DNA of 64,000 nt from Neocallimastix lanati (nom. inval.) (GCA_016946835.1 JACVTC010000115.1:102001-166000); one strand, 5' to 3'; positions 1-13,171 are shown, counted from the first letter of the stretch. Numbers and translations are program-made. The notes: generated by a model not told the origin, from the letters alone.

Positions 1-3000
1 TCGACCATTTAAGAGTATTGCTAAACGATCACAAAGTGTTTCGGCCTCGTCCATTGAATGTGTGGTCAGAATAATAGACGATTGACACTTATTCTTAATC
101 TCTTGAATCACCTTCCATATAAAGTGTCGATTATAAGGATCCATACCGGAGGTTGGTTCATCCAATATAATATGCTCTGGATAACCACAAATAGCTAATA
201 GAAAAGAAACTTTACGCTTTATTCCTTCATTGATATGTTTCATCAGTCGATGTTGATAATCCTCTAAATCAAAATAAAATATGTATTGATTCGCTGTATC
301 CTTAATTACCGATTTAGGATATCCTCTTAATTCCAATACTAATTCAAGATGTTCTCTCACTGTTAATTCATTCCAAAAAATATCATTTTGACTACAGTAA
401 CCCAGATTTAATGCGGAGAGTTCATTCATATTCAATCCATCATAGAAAATATGACCGTAACTTGGTGGAATGGTATTCGTTAAAATATTTAAGATGGTAG
501 ATTTTCCTACTCCATTGGGACCCAATAATCCAAAACATTCACTTTGATTGACATGGAAGGTCACATTCTCTAAAATGGTTCGATAGGGTCCCTCTAGTTT
601 TTCTTTGGATTTGTTTTTAAAGGTTTTATGTAAATTTAAAACACTGATTGGATAATATCTGTAGTTCCTATGAACTAATATATATTCATTATACGTATCT
701 CTTTCATTTCTACTTAAATATTCTTCATTTTTTTCAATGATATTTCTTGAAATTGCATTTCTTCCATACTTTACACTGTTATGCTTTTTATTTAATGATA
801 TTATAATTGAAAAATAGAATATAATGGATATGGATACCGCTATTAAGAGTGGTAATACACATCCTTGTAAATCAAAATAAGTCCAAAATACTAGTGGATA
901 TTTTTTAGGATTAATACTATTAAATACTTTGATCCATGAGAGAGAATTAATGATACTGATAAAGCCATAGGTTGGATATATGAAGGATAAAATGGTTTGG
1001 AAGAATATAAAGGTGATATCGTTTATGGATTGAAGATTGGAACTATTATAATTAATCACAGATATAAAAGTATTCATCCCATAACCAAGTATAATAAAAG
1101 AAAGATTAATGGTTGGTAGTAATGAATAGGCTTGTTCCGTGGTTTTAAATAAAAAACTTAAGAAATATTGGAAAAGAAGTGAACCAAAGGAGCTATTTAT
1201 ATATATATATATATAATATATTTAAATAAATTTATTTTTATTTTTTTTTTTATTTATTTATTTTTTTTTTTTTTGTAATAGTTAATTGTTAGTATTTAAA
1301 TTTTTATATTTATTTATTTATTATTTTCATTTTTAATCAATATATATATAAAAGTTTGTACTTACCATAAAATGCAACTAATGATTAAAATTATAATGGC
1401 ATTGAAGTTATTGAAAACTTCATATTTACATAAAATAGCAATAAGTATTATTAAAATCCATGTAAAAATGGAAAGAGAAAAATCAGTAAATAGGACTGAG
1501 GTCCAATAAATTCTATTACTGATATTATTTAAATGCAACTGTTTTAAAATTAATTCTGTTCTTTCTTTGGTTACCAAGGTTCCATATTTAACCAAACTAC
1601 CTATTAATATAATACCAATTAACATGCCAATAATACTAAAGACAATTTGCTTATCAAAAAGATCATAATATGAGAAGGGATGGGATTTGACACTGATTTT
1701 AGAATTAATATTTTTAGAACTTAAAATTAAGTTTGATATATGGTTAACCACCGCTGGAACAGAATGAAGTTTAGTTTGATTATAATAGAGATCAAAGATA
1801 TAAGTACTACTAGTATTTTCTAATAACATTCCGGATATGGATGAAATATATTCCTTATTGTATAAAGGAGAATAGGTATAGTTGTTGAAACTTGTAATAT
1901 TATTATATTCAATATTGGTGAGAGGTGAATGATTTAAGAAAAATTCTTTTCCTAAATTAGAACTGTTGATATCATAATTCCATATTTCTTGATTATAAAT
2001 GGTGTAGGGTGAAATTTCTGCCTCTTTAAATTCTATAATTTTATTATAATTAATGCTCTTAAAATATTTTAAGACGAAAAAGAGCCCAAGAGATAACAGA
2101 ACCGGAATGAAAAAAGCATTGAATAGGAATAATTTATCTCTAAGATAAATTTTATACCTTAATTTAATTAATCTTCGTAATTTCGTAAAGGAAGATACTT
2201 TTTGATGAGGAGATGGCCTTGGTAAATCCATATAATCTTTTATAATTAAAATTTCATTATCCTTCGTTGAAATTTTATTTTTATTTAATTTTAATTTTTT
2301 TTTCTCTGAAGTTATTTCTTCACTAGATAATGAATCATTTTTTGTAAGTTTTATAAACAACTCCTCTAAGGATGGTGACTTAATTGAGTAATTTTTTATC
2401 ACTCCTTGCTTTTTAAATCGATTTAATTCTTTAAAAAGTAGTTTAAAATTTTTTATTGAATCTAATGGTAATCTCCATAAATAATTATGTTCAGATTTAC
2501 GCACGATTTCATCAACGATATTAAAATCAGAAGGTAAGGAAGTATTATCAAAGATGGCGGTAGGAACAAAAGATTGAACGATTTGATTTATTTCATTAAA
2601 ATATTTTGTTTTAATCAGTAAACTGTACATCCTATTGAAATGATTTTTTAGATAAAGACTGGTTCCAAGACAACGTATTATTCCATTAGATAATATAAGT
2701 TTACGGTCAGCTAATTTATCTGCCTCATCCATATAATTTGTTGTTAAAATAATTATTTTATCCTTTTTTAAGGAAGAAAGTAATCGCCAAACATGTCGTC
2801 TAGAAACCGGATCAAGTCCGGTGGTTGGTTCATCTATAAATAAATATTTTGGATTTCCTAAAATCGAAATACCTATACATAATTTCCTTTTTTGACCTCC
2901 ACTAAGATTTTCAACTTCAGTTTCTTTTTTGTTCCATAAATCAACCTTATTCAAAATCTCATCTACATTATCTTTCATTCCCTTTAGCCTACAAAATATT

Positions 3001-4669
3001 TTTATATTTTCTTTGACAGATAATAAATCAAATAAAATACTATCTTGAGTACATATACCTAAAACAATACGATATATACGAAAGATATATATATATATAT
3101 ATATATTTATTTATTTATTTATTGTTAATAATATTTCAAATTAATAATGTATAAATAATATTAATAATATATACATTTATAAATAGTCACATAATTTTTT
3201 TTTTTTATAATAAAAGAAAAAAAATATATATATATATATTTTTATTTTTTCTAAAAAAACAAATAAATAATTACTATTTTTTTTTTTTACTTACCCATAT
3301 CTTGTCGAATATCAGATATATTTTTATTTAATTCATTTCCATTGAAAGTAATGATACCATTATCCGGTTGAATTAAATGAGTTATAATATTAAAAAGTGT
3401 TGTTTTTCCTGCTCCATTATGACCCAATATACAAAATATTTCATTTTTATAGGCTTTAAAAGATACATTATTAATGGCTAAAATTATTGATTTATAATCT
3501 TTATATTCTTTAATTAAATTTTTAACTTCTATATAGCTACTTTCATAGCCATGATATTCTTCGATGTCATTTTGATTCGTAGCAATTGAATCTCTTTTAT
3601 TTGTATTTAAATTTTTATTTTTAAATCTTTTTTTTCTTCCTAACGTTATGAAACTTTGATTTTTTTCAGAAAAGAAATAATCAAATAGTATGGCTATGAT
3701 GAAATAGAGTATTGTATTCCAAATTAAACCAATCATGGGAAGTATAATTTCTTTGTTAGTGACGATAGAAATCAATGATGATGATTTTGGGAATAACATC
3801 AATTTTTCAGCAGCTAAACCAAAAGAAATAGGTGATAAAATGAATGACATCACCAATTGGATGTCTTTAGAACAATAATGAAAAAGAATATAGGTTATGC
3901 CAAAGAGGGTAAGAAATATATCGGTAACAGAATAGGAAGTCTTTGGATTTTTAAATAGTGTTGAAAGTAGAAGACCTATAGTAATTAATGAGTTACAAAA
4001 AATAAAAAGAAATACAAATAAACTTATACAAATAAAAAGTGGGAACACCCTGAAGGCAGCAAATAATATACACATCAGGGATACTAAACCAATAAAATAA
4101 ATGATATTTGAAATGTACCATGAAATCCAAATGGAGGAAGGGTGTAATCCTACCGATAGTAGATAAAATTTAATTTTTGATTTATTTTCTATTACCATTA
4201 ATTGAATAACATTAACTATTGGTAGGATGTAGATTATTTCTATCATAAAAATGCTTATGACATCAATGATCGTTAAATATAATTTTTCATCATTTTCTTT
4301 TTCAGGTAATTCACCAATATTCATTGTAATATCAATAGATTTATCACCAGTTTTTAGTTGTATTAAGGCTTGATCAATTGCTATTTGAAGTGGAGTAAAT
4401 AAATCAAGATAATCATTTACATCTTTTTTCACTAGAGTTCTAATATCTCTAGTCATAGATGATGGATTTGGAATAGAAATCCCATCAACTCTGATAGTAT
4501 AGGATGAAAGATCTTGATTTATTATTATCCCTGCCAATAATGTATCAGTATTGAGTCGATAAAACTCTTCCATATCCTTATCATTATTAAAAATTTGTGT
4601 CTTTAAATCTACTTCCTGAAGTAGTTTATTAGCCAATATCATATTAATTAAATCATTACTATTACTACT

Positions 4670-4760
<91 letters not shown>

Positions 4761-4930
4761 ATATGATTATTATTTGGAATAACAAAACCAATGTTATTCC
4801 TTTTTTCTTCAGAGAAAAGATTTTCTTTTATACTTGTTCCATTTATGACATTACTGTATACATTATGACTTTTTTCATTATGTTCATATAAACTTTTAGG
4901 AACAATACTATATTCCAGTACTATTCTCAA
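1..4930 (-). CDS. ABCA-type full ABC transporter (3' end beyond the window, 5' end unresolved)
   Basis: Full-size lipid-exporter-like ABC transporter of the ABCA family, membrane-bound. Exons read: about 4930-3295, 3058-1366 and 1192-1, joined in phase by GT-AG introns. Order: extracellular loop with a long poly-Asn run from an (AAT)n tract (4670-4750), six membrane helices, NBD1 (Walker A GHNGAGKTT, signature LSGGQKRK, Walker B LFIDEPTTGLDP), linker, TM helix plus large loop, more helices, NBD2 (Walker A GPNGVGKST, Walker B IILDEPTSGMDP, H-loop LTTHSMDEAE). Odd: NBD1 has Asn in place of the H-loop His (LTTNYMDEA), and the NBD2 signature is degenerate (INEGIKRK), so one ATP site looks non-catalytic. 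No ATG opens the first listed exon, so a first exon with TM1 is expected upstream. A hydrophobic stretch ending at a GT near 5119 is a weak candidate, but its phase does not fit. Family assignment is firm; substrate unknown. Confidence 0.9.
3059..3294 (-). other. Intron in the ABC transporter
   Basis: GT at the 3294 side (GTAAGT after codon 1 of Gly) and TTTTAG before 3058. Joining gives the continuous NBD1 Q-loop reading GICTQDSILF. It contains a TA dinucleotide run. A second intron, 1193-1365, separates TMD2 helices with GTAAGT and AAATAG borders, phase 2. Confidence 0.8.
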
Positions 4931-6389
4931 TATATATATTATAAATTATATTGAATATTTATATATTAGATAGTTTATTATTAGTAATATTATTATGATA
5001 ATAATAATATTATCATTATTGTTATTACTGTTACTATTATTATTTATTAATATTATTGCAAACAAATTTAAAAATAATTATTAATGAGAATTTTGTTTAT
5101 TATTTATTTAAATTTTACCAATAAAAAAAGTGATAAAAGCAAAAAAATAAAATTCCACAAAAGTTTTCTTTCTATTTTTTTTTTTATACAAGTAATTTTT
5201 ATATGTAAGAGTTTTCAACTGTTTAAAGTATAACCCATTCTGTATATATATTTAACGATTAGTTTATGATTTTATTTATCAAATTAAAAAAAAATTAGAA
5301 ATTTTGATATTTAGGTATATAAATATTTATTATAATAATTTTTAAATAATATACCATAATTTATTACAATCTTCCAAACTTTCTTTTTTCTTTATTCTTT
5401 TTTTTTTTTTTTTTTTTTTTTACATATATTTTTATTTTTTTTTTCATTAATAAAATAAACGAAATAATTATAAATTATATATAAATATTTTTATATTTTC
5501 ATAATTATTTCTATTTTATTAATTACTCATTTATTATTATTATTTTTTATTTTTTATTTTTAATTTTTTTTTTTATTTAAAAAAGAAGAAAAAGAAATTT
5601 GAAATTAAGATGTTTATCCTTTTTTATATCATTAAATTTTTTTTTTTTTATACTAAGAAAATAAGGTTATTGTATGTTACACAGGATGATTAAATTTCAC
5701 CAGTAGTTCTTTTAGTATGGATGTATATCAATGTTTCAAAAATAGTATATTTTTGGATATTTGACATTATTATTATTGATTTAAGTTAATTAGGAAGAAA
5801 TAATAATAATAATAGTAATAATATTAATAAAATATAAAAAAAAAAAAAAATTTTTTTTCAAAAATTTCTATTAATCTTTTTTTGTATATTTTTTATATAT
5901 TTTTTATATATTTTTATAATAAAATAAAAATGAAATTAAAAATAAAATTAAAAATAAAATTAAAATTAATTAAATTTAATTTAATTAAAGTAAAATAAAA
6001 TTTCAAATCAAAAATTTAAATGTTATGTAAATAATCCACAAAATAGTAAAAATAAAATTAATTAAAAAATTTTATTTAATTATAGTAAAAAAAAAAAAAA
6101 AAAAAAAGACTAAATTAATAATTAATTAATTAATAAATTATTATTTATTTATTATTCAATTATTTATCTATTTATTATTTATTATTTATTATTCAATTAT
6201 TTATTATTTACTATTTATTATTATTTTTAATATTAAATTTTATATTAATTAAAAAAAACATTAAAAAAAAATTTTTTTTATGTTTTTTTTTTATATAAAT
6301 TAATTATTAAATACATTAGTGATAATAATATCATATTTTCTTCTATTATTCATTCATAATTATTAAAAGTATATATATAATGGTTAAAG
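4931..6389. other. AT-rich intergenic stretch upstream of the ABC gene
   Basis: Mostly A/T homopolymers, TTTATTTA-type tracts and poly-T near 5400-5423. The minus strand around 5119-5200 reads a short hydrophobic segment (KLLWNFIFLLLSLFLL) followed by GTAAAA, which could be a missing first transmembrane exon of the ABC gene, but no ATG precedes it and the phase does not join. A slightly GC-richer patch at 5660-5760 has no readable frame. Nothing else is supported. Confidence 0.4.
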
Positions 6390-6605
6390 TTAACTAAGAT
6401 CTTTAGCATTATTCTTAGAATGAGAAATAATTAAAATAAAAAAGGATTCATATTGAAATATGATATCTTTAATAATTTCTCATAAGATAAGTTGGGTCTA
6501 TGAATTCATATTTGAGGTGGGTTCATCAAGATATCTATTGTGTATTAAGAGAGAGTATTTTTTTTTTTTAAGAAAATATTATTTTGACTACAATACCTTT
6601 CTTTT
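6390..6605 (-). pseudogene. Decayed ABC-transporter NBD fragment
   Basis: Minus-strand translation gives broken pieces of an ABCA-type nucleotide-binding domain in the right order: a Q-loop piece (YCSQNNIF, about 6575-6600), then, after loss of most of the helical region and signature, a Walker B piece (YLDEPTSNMN, about 6505-6535), a helix piece like LWEIIKDI and an H-loop-like SHS segment near 6420. The closest match by eye is NBD2 of the transporter at 1-4930 (YCSQNDIF, ILDEPTSGMDP). Frame changes and stops make it clearly dead. It lies on the same strand, upstream of the live gene, so it probably marks an old tandem duplicate. Confidence 0.65.
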
Positions 6606-9343
6606 TGATTATATATATATTTTACTAATATCAATATTGTAAATGAATTGAGAATATAAAATTAGATAAAGTTTAAATGATGATAAACTTTCCTTTTAGT
6701 TATGATTTTGGCATAGAATAAAATCACAAAACATATTAGCAATTGGTAAAATAAATTTTGAAACTTTTTTTTTTTTTATTAAAAAAAAAAAAAAAAATAA
6801 TCAATTTAATTCATATATAAATATAAATATTTAATAATAATTAAATAGATATAAAAGAATATTTTTTTTAATTTGTTTAAATTTTAATCTTAATTAAGAT
6901 ACCATACTAAACCATGCATCCCATATCCATATCCATATCCATATTCATACTCATATTCATATTCATAGTCATATCCATATATATTAATATATATTATATA
7001 TTATATAAATATTATATATATTATATATAGCAATAACATAAAATAAATAAGTTATATTATTGAAACAAAGAAAGAAAAAAAAATTAAGAACAATATATTT
7101 TTATAATTAAAACCTTAAAAATGTAATAATATATTATTTAATGTCTTTTTTTTTTTTTTTTAATCTTTTTTCCTAATAATTAAAGTCCTATTTTTTAATA
7201 AACGCTCTATTTGTGTCATATTTTTTATCATTCAAAACAAAACATTATATGTATATTTAAAATATTATAATATGGAAATAACTAAGATTTCAATTTTTTA
7301 TTCATAAATGATAATAAACGCATAAAAAAAAATACATACTTTTTATTTTTATTTTTTTTTTTTTTAACAAAATATTATTTGCTTTTGTTAAAAAATAATT
7401 CAAAAATTCAAATATATATTTATATATATAAAATTTATATAATTTTTTTTAAAAATAAAAGTGTATATATAAGAAAGAAAAATAATTATTTTTAAGTAGA
7501 AAGCAATTAATGTGAATATTTATTATCACAATTTAAAAAAAAAAAAAATTAATTATAAAAAAAAAAATTAAATATCTGTAATAATATATACAAAAGTTTA
7601 TTATGAGATTTATTATTGGTTTACATAATTACCAAATAATAAAATTTAACCAATTAATTGATTAATAATTTATTATTAATTAATGATAAAAAACGAAATT
7701 TATTTAAACCTTGAAATTAAAAAAAAAAAAAGTTGACCATTTACTATTTTAATTTAAAAAATTATTAAATGTTAGTATTAAGAATATATAAAGTTTTTTG
7801 TAAAAAAAAAATATTTATGCATTATCCATATTCTTCTTTATTAATTACTAATTATTATCTTTATTATTTAATTAATTATAATTATTATTTTTTATTATAT
7901 ATATATTCATAAATGTAATATAGAGTAAGCAAAGAAATGTTCTGTTAATAAAAATAGTATTTATTATTTAATAATAATATTTATTAAGATTAAATAAATA
8001 TTAAATAAGTTTCTCTTTTGAATATATAAGAAATATATAACTATTTTAATTTTATTATATCTTTTTGCATTATTGAAAGGAATAATATATTATCATTTAT
8101 TTATTGCAATTTTTAATATTTTAAATATTTAATTTTAATAATTATATTTTATAGATTGAGAATTATGTATATATTTTATATATTTTAGACTAGGAAGAGA
8201 ATATATAACCTTTTATTTATTTATTTATTTGTTATTAGAAGTATTAAAAATATTAATTATAATTCACATTTCTTTTAATATATTCATCTTTTAATATTAT
8301 TTGTCAAAATTTCTAAAATTTTATCCAATCCATTTTTTCTTCATCTATAATCAATTCTATGATTGAATTTAGAATACCATCACTTTTTTTTTTAGGAAAA
8401 GTTTTTTATTTTTCTTAACTTATTATTATTATTATTATTATTATTATTGTTATTATTATTATTTTTTTTTTCTCTTAATCCCATTTAAAGTTAATTCCGA
8501 AATACACATCCTAATTACTATCCTTTCTATAACTAAAAAATGTGTAAAGTCATTTTTAAAATAAAAAAAGAAAAAAAAATCTCTATATTTATATTTGTAA
8601 TGATTTTATTTCTAAATATCAATAATTAAAAGAAGAAAAAAATAATAATTTACAATAAAATTTCCCATAGAAGAAAAAAGTGTATTTATTTAATTTAAAG
8701 TATTATTATAGAAAAATATATATATATATATATGATATTACAGTTATTATTATATATATTTTTTCATATGAGCTTTCAATATTATATGTTATAATTTAAA
8801 AATACTGAAAACTTTTTTGAAAATCAAAAAAAAAAAAAAAAAAAAAAAAAAGAAAGTGTATTATAAAAAAAATTTTTTTTATTAATATTATATTATACTT
8901 GGTATATCTTCTTATATATATATAATTTTTTTTTTCATTTTAAAAAAAAAGTCAATGTAATGAAAATATAATAAAAATATAATGAAAAATTTTAAATTAT
9001 TTAGAGGAGTCAACTATTACTATTTTTGTTCGATGAATTCGAAAGGATTAGTAATAGAATAATAGAGGTTTCTTTTTTTTTTTTTTTGTCATGTCGATTT
9101 GATGTTGATTCTCTTGGTTAAATGATATGTATAATATTTCATTACTTTCATAATTTTTTTTTTTTTTGAAAATTAAACTATCCCCACTATATATTTGAGA
9201 GATTGAATGAGTAATACAAAAAAAAAAATAAAGAAAAAAATTTTTTTAAACAAATATAAATATACTTAAATCCATTAATATTACTAAAATCATAAATTTA
9301 TGGTTTGATGCTGAAGATAATGACTCTATGGTAGAAATTATTA
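6606..9343. other. Long AT-rich intergenic region
   Basis: Homopolymers and simple repeats dominate: (CATATC)n-like at 6920-6975, TTATTA at 8420-8465, a poly-A run at 8827-8851. A short minus-strand open stretch at about 8320-8390 (reads like ILNSIIELIIDEEKMDWIKF) could be a relic of a coding exon but is too short to assign. An imperfect palindrome sits at 9012-9066 around TTCGATGAATTCGAA. No gene or RNA recognised. Confidence 0.4.
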
Positions 9344-11299
9344 TTACTCATTGCCTTCTAAATAATCTATTATTTCTGGTATATAGGAAATGGCTAATGG
9401 TGTTTCACCATCTTTATTTTTTATATTTATATTTAATCCATGTTCAACTAAATATTTTACTACGGTTTCATTCCCATTTCTACAGGCTTCAAATAATAAG
9501 GTTTCACCATTCCAATCCTTTATATCTATATTTGCTCCATGTTCAACTAAATATTTTACTACGATTTCATTTCCACTTCTACAGGCATTAAATAATGGAG
9601 TTTCATCATCCTTATTTTTTTTATTTATATCTGCTCCATCTTCAACTAAATATTTCACTATTGTTTCATTTCCACTTCTACAGGCTTTAAATAATGGCGT
9701 TTCACTATTCTTATTTTCTCTATTTATATCTGCTCCATGTTCAATTAAATATTTCACTATTGTTTCATTTCCACATCTACAGACTTTAAATAATGGAGTT
9801 TCATTATCTTTATTTTCTATATTTATATCTACTCCATGTTCAACTAAATATTTTACTACTGATAAGACACCACTTCTACAGGCATTAAAGAATGGGGTTT
9901 CACCATCCCAATTTTTTATATCAGTATCTGCTCCATGTTCAACTAAATATTTTGCTAAAGTTTCATTTCCACTTCTACATACTGTAAATAAGGGAGTTTC
10001 ACCATCTTTATTTATTTTATTTATATATGCACCATGTTCAATTAAATGTTTTACTATTGTTTTATTTCCACTTCTACAGGCTTCAAATAATGGAGTTTCA
10101 AAATCCCATCTATTTTCTTTATTTACTTCTGTTCCATGTTCAATGAAATACTTTACCAACGCTTCATTTCCACTATGACATAGATCAAATAAAGGATTTT
10201 CACCATTCTTATTTTCTATATTTGTATCTGCTCCATGTTCAATTAAATACTTTATAATTGTTTCATTTCTATTACCACAGCATACATCAGTAAATGGAGT
10301 TGCACCATTCCATTTTTTTTTATTTATATCTGCTCCGTGGTCAACTAAGTATTTTACTATTGCAAAATTTTCACTATAACATGCCTTAAATAATGGAGTT
10401 TCACCATTCTCATTTCCTTTATTTATATTTGCTCCATGTTCAACTAAATATTTTACTATTGCTAAATTTTCACTGTAACATGCCTTAAATAACGGAGTTT
10501 CACCATCCGTATTTTTTATATTTATATCTGCTCCATGTTCAACTAAATATTTTACTATTGGTTCATTTCCATTACCACATACCTCAAATAATGGAGTTTC
10601 ATCTTTCCAATTTGTTATATTTATATATGCTCCATGTTCAATTAAATATTTTATTGCTGTTTCATTTCCACTTCTACAGGCTTTAAATAATAGAGTTTCT
10701 TGGCTAACCCCTCTTGTATTTATATCACTTTCTGCTATATTTGCTCCATATTCAATTAAATGCTTAACTTTTATAATATTTACGCAATCTTTATTAAATT
10801 CATTAAATAAATATTTTCCACTATTACGTAAATATGTATTATCTGTTGAAATTTTAAATTTATCAAGAGAGATTTGTCGATTTAAATCTGTTGTTGATAT
10901 TGCTATTCTATTTTTATAATGTTTTAATAATAAATGTATAATAAATTCATTATCATAAAATTTTATATTATCAAAAATAATATCAAGTAAGGTCACCTTT
11001 TTATCCTTTATTAATTTTTTCATTAAAATAGTTGATATATTAAAATAACTTAAACAAGTTTTCATTATAAATTGAAGACGTTTAGAAGTAAGCAATGATT
11101 TTTCATACATTTCAAAAATAATATCATTTTTTTTATTTTGATTATTACTTTTTTTATTACTTGTTTTATTATTTTTTTTATTGTTCTTTTTATTTTTTTT
11201 GTTATTATTTTTGTTATTATTTTTGATTAAATTTTCTATTACATTAATATCTTTATTATCTATTGCATATGCAAATGAATAAATATATGAAGTGTCCAT
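9344..11299 (-). CDS. Ankyrin-repeat protein, 651 aa
   Basis: Single-exon gene starting at an ATG (11299). The N-terminal ~195 residues hold a non-canonical helical region with a Lys/Asn-rich low-complexity stretch (residues ~27-60). From about residue 200 to the end there are 13 clear ankyrin units plus a capping half unit, each about 33-34 residues with the pattern GETPLFKACRSGNETIVKYLVEHGADINIKN split over the unit. Ankyrin arrays bind proteins; no enzymatic domain, signal peptide or membrane segment is seen, so a cytoplasmic scaffold role is an inference. The units are very similar to one another, which suggests recent internal duplication. No partner is suggested by neighbours. Confidence 0.9.
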   Translation of the reverse strand: MDTSYIYSFAYAIDNKDINVIENLIKNNNKNNNKKNKKNNKKNNKTSNKKSNNQNKKNDIIFEMYEKSLLTSKRLQFIMKTCLSYFNISTILMKKLIKDKKVTLLDIIFDNIKFYDNEFIIHLLLKHYKNRIAISTTDLNRQISLDKFKISTDNTYLRNSGKYLFNEFNKDCVNIIKVKHLIEYGANIAESDINTRGVSQETLLFKACRSGNETAIKYLIEHGAYINITNWKDETPLFEVCGNGNEPIVKYLVEHGADINIKNTDGETPLFKACYSENLAIVKYLVEHGANINKGNENGETPLFKACYSENFAIVKYLVDHGADINKKKWNGATPFTDVCCGNRNETIIKYLIEHGADTNIENKNGENPLFDLCHSGNEALVKYFIEHGTEVNKENRWDFETPLFEACRSGNKTIVKHLIEHGAYINKINKDGETPLFTVCRSGNETLAKYLVEHGADTDIKNWDGETPFFNACRSGVLSVVKYLVEHGVDINIENKDNETPLFKVCRCGNETIVKYLIEHGADINRENKNSETPLFKACRSGNETIVKYLVEDGADINKKNKDDETPLFNACRSGNEIVVKYLVEHGANIDIKDWNGETLLFEACRNGNETVVKYLVEHGLNINIKNKDGETPLAISYIPEIIDYLEGNE

Positions 11300-11809
11300 T
11301 TTTAATAATTAATTATTTAATTATTTATATTTTATAATAATATAAAGCCATAATGGAAAAAAAAAAATTTTTTTTTTTATTATTTCATTTTTTTTATAAT
11401 TTTATTTCATAATAAAATTAAAATGTTTAAATATATTTCTAATTAATAATAAAATAACATTTTATTTATAGTTTTTTATTTATTTATTATTTATTATTTA
11501 TTTATACTTTTTTATTTATTAGTTATGACCTTTTTTTTTTTTTTTTATTAATTTGTTAAATTATTATTTTTTATTTTTATTTATTATTTATTTATACCAT
11601 TTTATTTATTTATTATTATTTATTTACATTTATTAATTATTTATTTATTAGTTGCGTCCTTTTTTTTTTTATTAAATTATTATTTATTAATTATTGTTTA
11701 TTATTTATTATTTATTATTTATTAATTATTAATTATTAATTATTAATTGTTAATTATTAATTATTATTTATTTATTTATTATTTATTATTTATCATTTAA
11801 TATGTATTT
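11300..11809. repeat. TATTTAT-rich low-complexity stretch
   Basis: Between the ankyrin gene and the copia fossil the sequence is almost only TTATTTATT and TTAATTATT repeats with short poly-T runs. A similar tract precedes the distal direct repeat at about 13630-13765, so part of it may belong to the ends of the fossil element. No coding potential. Confidence 0.5.
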
Positions 11810-11995
11810 ATTTATTATTTATTATTTAAAGTCATTATTGTTATTATTACTATTATATATCAATGCTTTATTTATTTTTAAGTATATAATACAACATATT
11901 ATATACATATATTTCTCATAATGAAAAATAAAAACAAAATTTTATTGGTTAACTGAAATATTATTTAATACTATTCATTTATATTTTATTTCTTT
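11810..11995. repeat. Direct repeat, possible LTR remnant (proximal)
   Basis: This stretch is repeated in the same orientation at about 13765-13932. Shared landmarks include AAAGTCATTATTGTTA, ATCAATGCTTTATTTATTT, CTCATAATGAAAAA and TTGGTTAACTGA, ending in TTCATTTATATTTTATTTCT. The pair flanks the copia-like coding relic, which makes degenerate long terminal repeats the best reading. The borders are blurred by simple TATTTAT repeats. Confidence 0.55.
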
Positions 11996-11999
11996 CTTC

Positions 12000-13025
12000 A
12001 CTATTGTTAATAATAGGTCCCATTTCATTTCTGTTTAGGTTTTCAAAGGCAAAATAAGGGTCTTCCCATGATGTATTTTTATATTTGAAATTTGAAGGTT
12101 CATTTTCTAATTACTCAACTTCTCTAACGTGATGAATATTTAAATCTTTTTCATCCATAACTATATATGAGTAAGTTTGATTATCGAAACCTAGAAATAT
12201 TCCTTTTTTCCCGTTTAGTGCGAATTTTGGCTTATGTTGAGTAAAATTTTTATGATAGCACACCCAACCAAATGTTCTTAAGTGTTTTATAGATACCTTT
12301 TTATCTTCAATACTTCATCTGGAATTAAGTTTTTGTTTCCAGAATGTGGTATTTTATTATATATATGGCAAGCTTATTTAATGGCGTATTCCCAAAAATT
12401 TTCAGACGTACTTGCCCAATGTAGGAGTGTAATAGCAGCAATAACTAAGGCTTGATTGATTCTTTCTGCTTTTCCATTTATTTCGGAGCTATACTGTGCA
12501 GAATATAGTTTTTCTATACTATATTCTTTACATGATATATTAATTTTCTTATTTTTATTTTCTTTACCCTTATCAGTTCTAAATTTTTTAATTGATAATT
12601 CTTTAAACTGATTATTTAAGTATTTAAAGAATTCAATAATAATATCTGGTTCCTCGTATTTGAATTTCAGTATGAAAATCCAAACTTTTCTTGGAAATTC
12701 ATCCATAAAAGTAATAAAACATTTTTTATTATCTATTGAAGGATTCATAGGTCCAGAAATATCCGAATGTATAACTTCCAATTTTTCTTTAGTCTTAGGT
12801 GGTTCATCATTTTTGTGATGACTACATTTGTTGTGGCATCATTCCTGTTTAGATTAAATCTATAATCATTGGTGTTAATTTGACTGACTACATCAGTTTT
12901 AAGAAATTCTTCAAGTCGTAATCATTTAGCGACCATGGTAAGTGCGAATTTCCAATGGCTGAAATTGATAGCGCCGTGAAGGAAGTATTCCTTTGGCATA
13001 CTATAAGTACAGTTCATTTTCGTAA
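12000..13025 (-). mobile_element. Ty1/copia-like retroelement fossil (gag start and integrase parts)
   Basis: Minus-strand relic of a Ty1/copia polyprotein. Recognisable parts: a gag-like N-terminal motif (about 12920-13020), the integrase core with its D, D and E regions (about 12374-12781, the longest open piece) and the region downstream of integrase typical of copia elements (about 12030-12370). Reverse transcriptase and RNase H are not seen, so most of the element is missing. It is broken by several lesions and looks old. Flanking direct repeats at 11810-11995 and 13765-13932 are probable LTR remnants. Confidence 0.8.
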
Positions 13026-13171
13026 TTAATAAAAAAACAATTGTTTTGAAAAATTTAAAGTTTAAAACGTTTTAATAATATAAACTAAGAGTGCGTAATT
13101 GAGACTCTTAATCTATTAGCTTTATTAATATTATAATAAATTTATTATACAGTAATTGTATATAAGGTTAA

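Noticed and set aside
5119-5200. Possible TM1 exon of the ABC transporter
   Set aside because: Hydrophobic reading followed by GTAAAA, but no ATG and a phase that does not fit the next exon; kept only as a remark.
9390-10178. Open frames on the plus strand across the ankyrin gene (9328-9591, 9390-10178)
   Set aside because: They mirror the ankyrin repeats on the opposite strand; the period and open length come from the codon pattern of the true gene.
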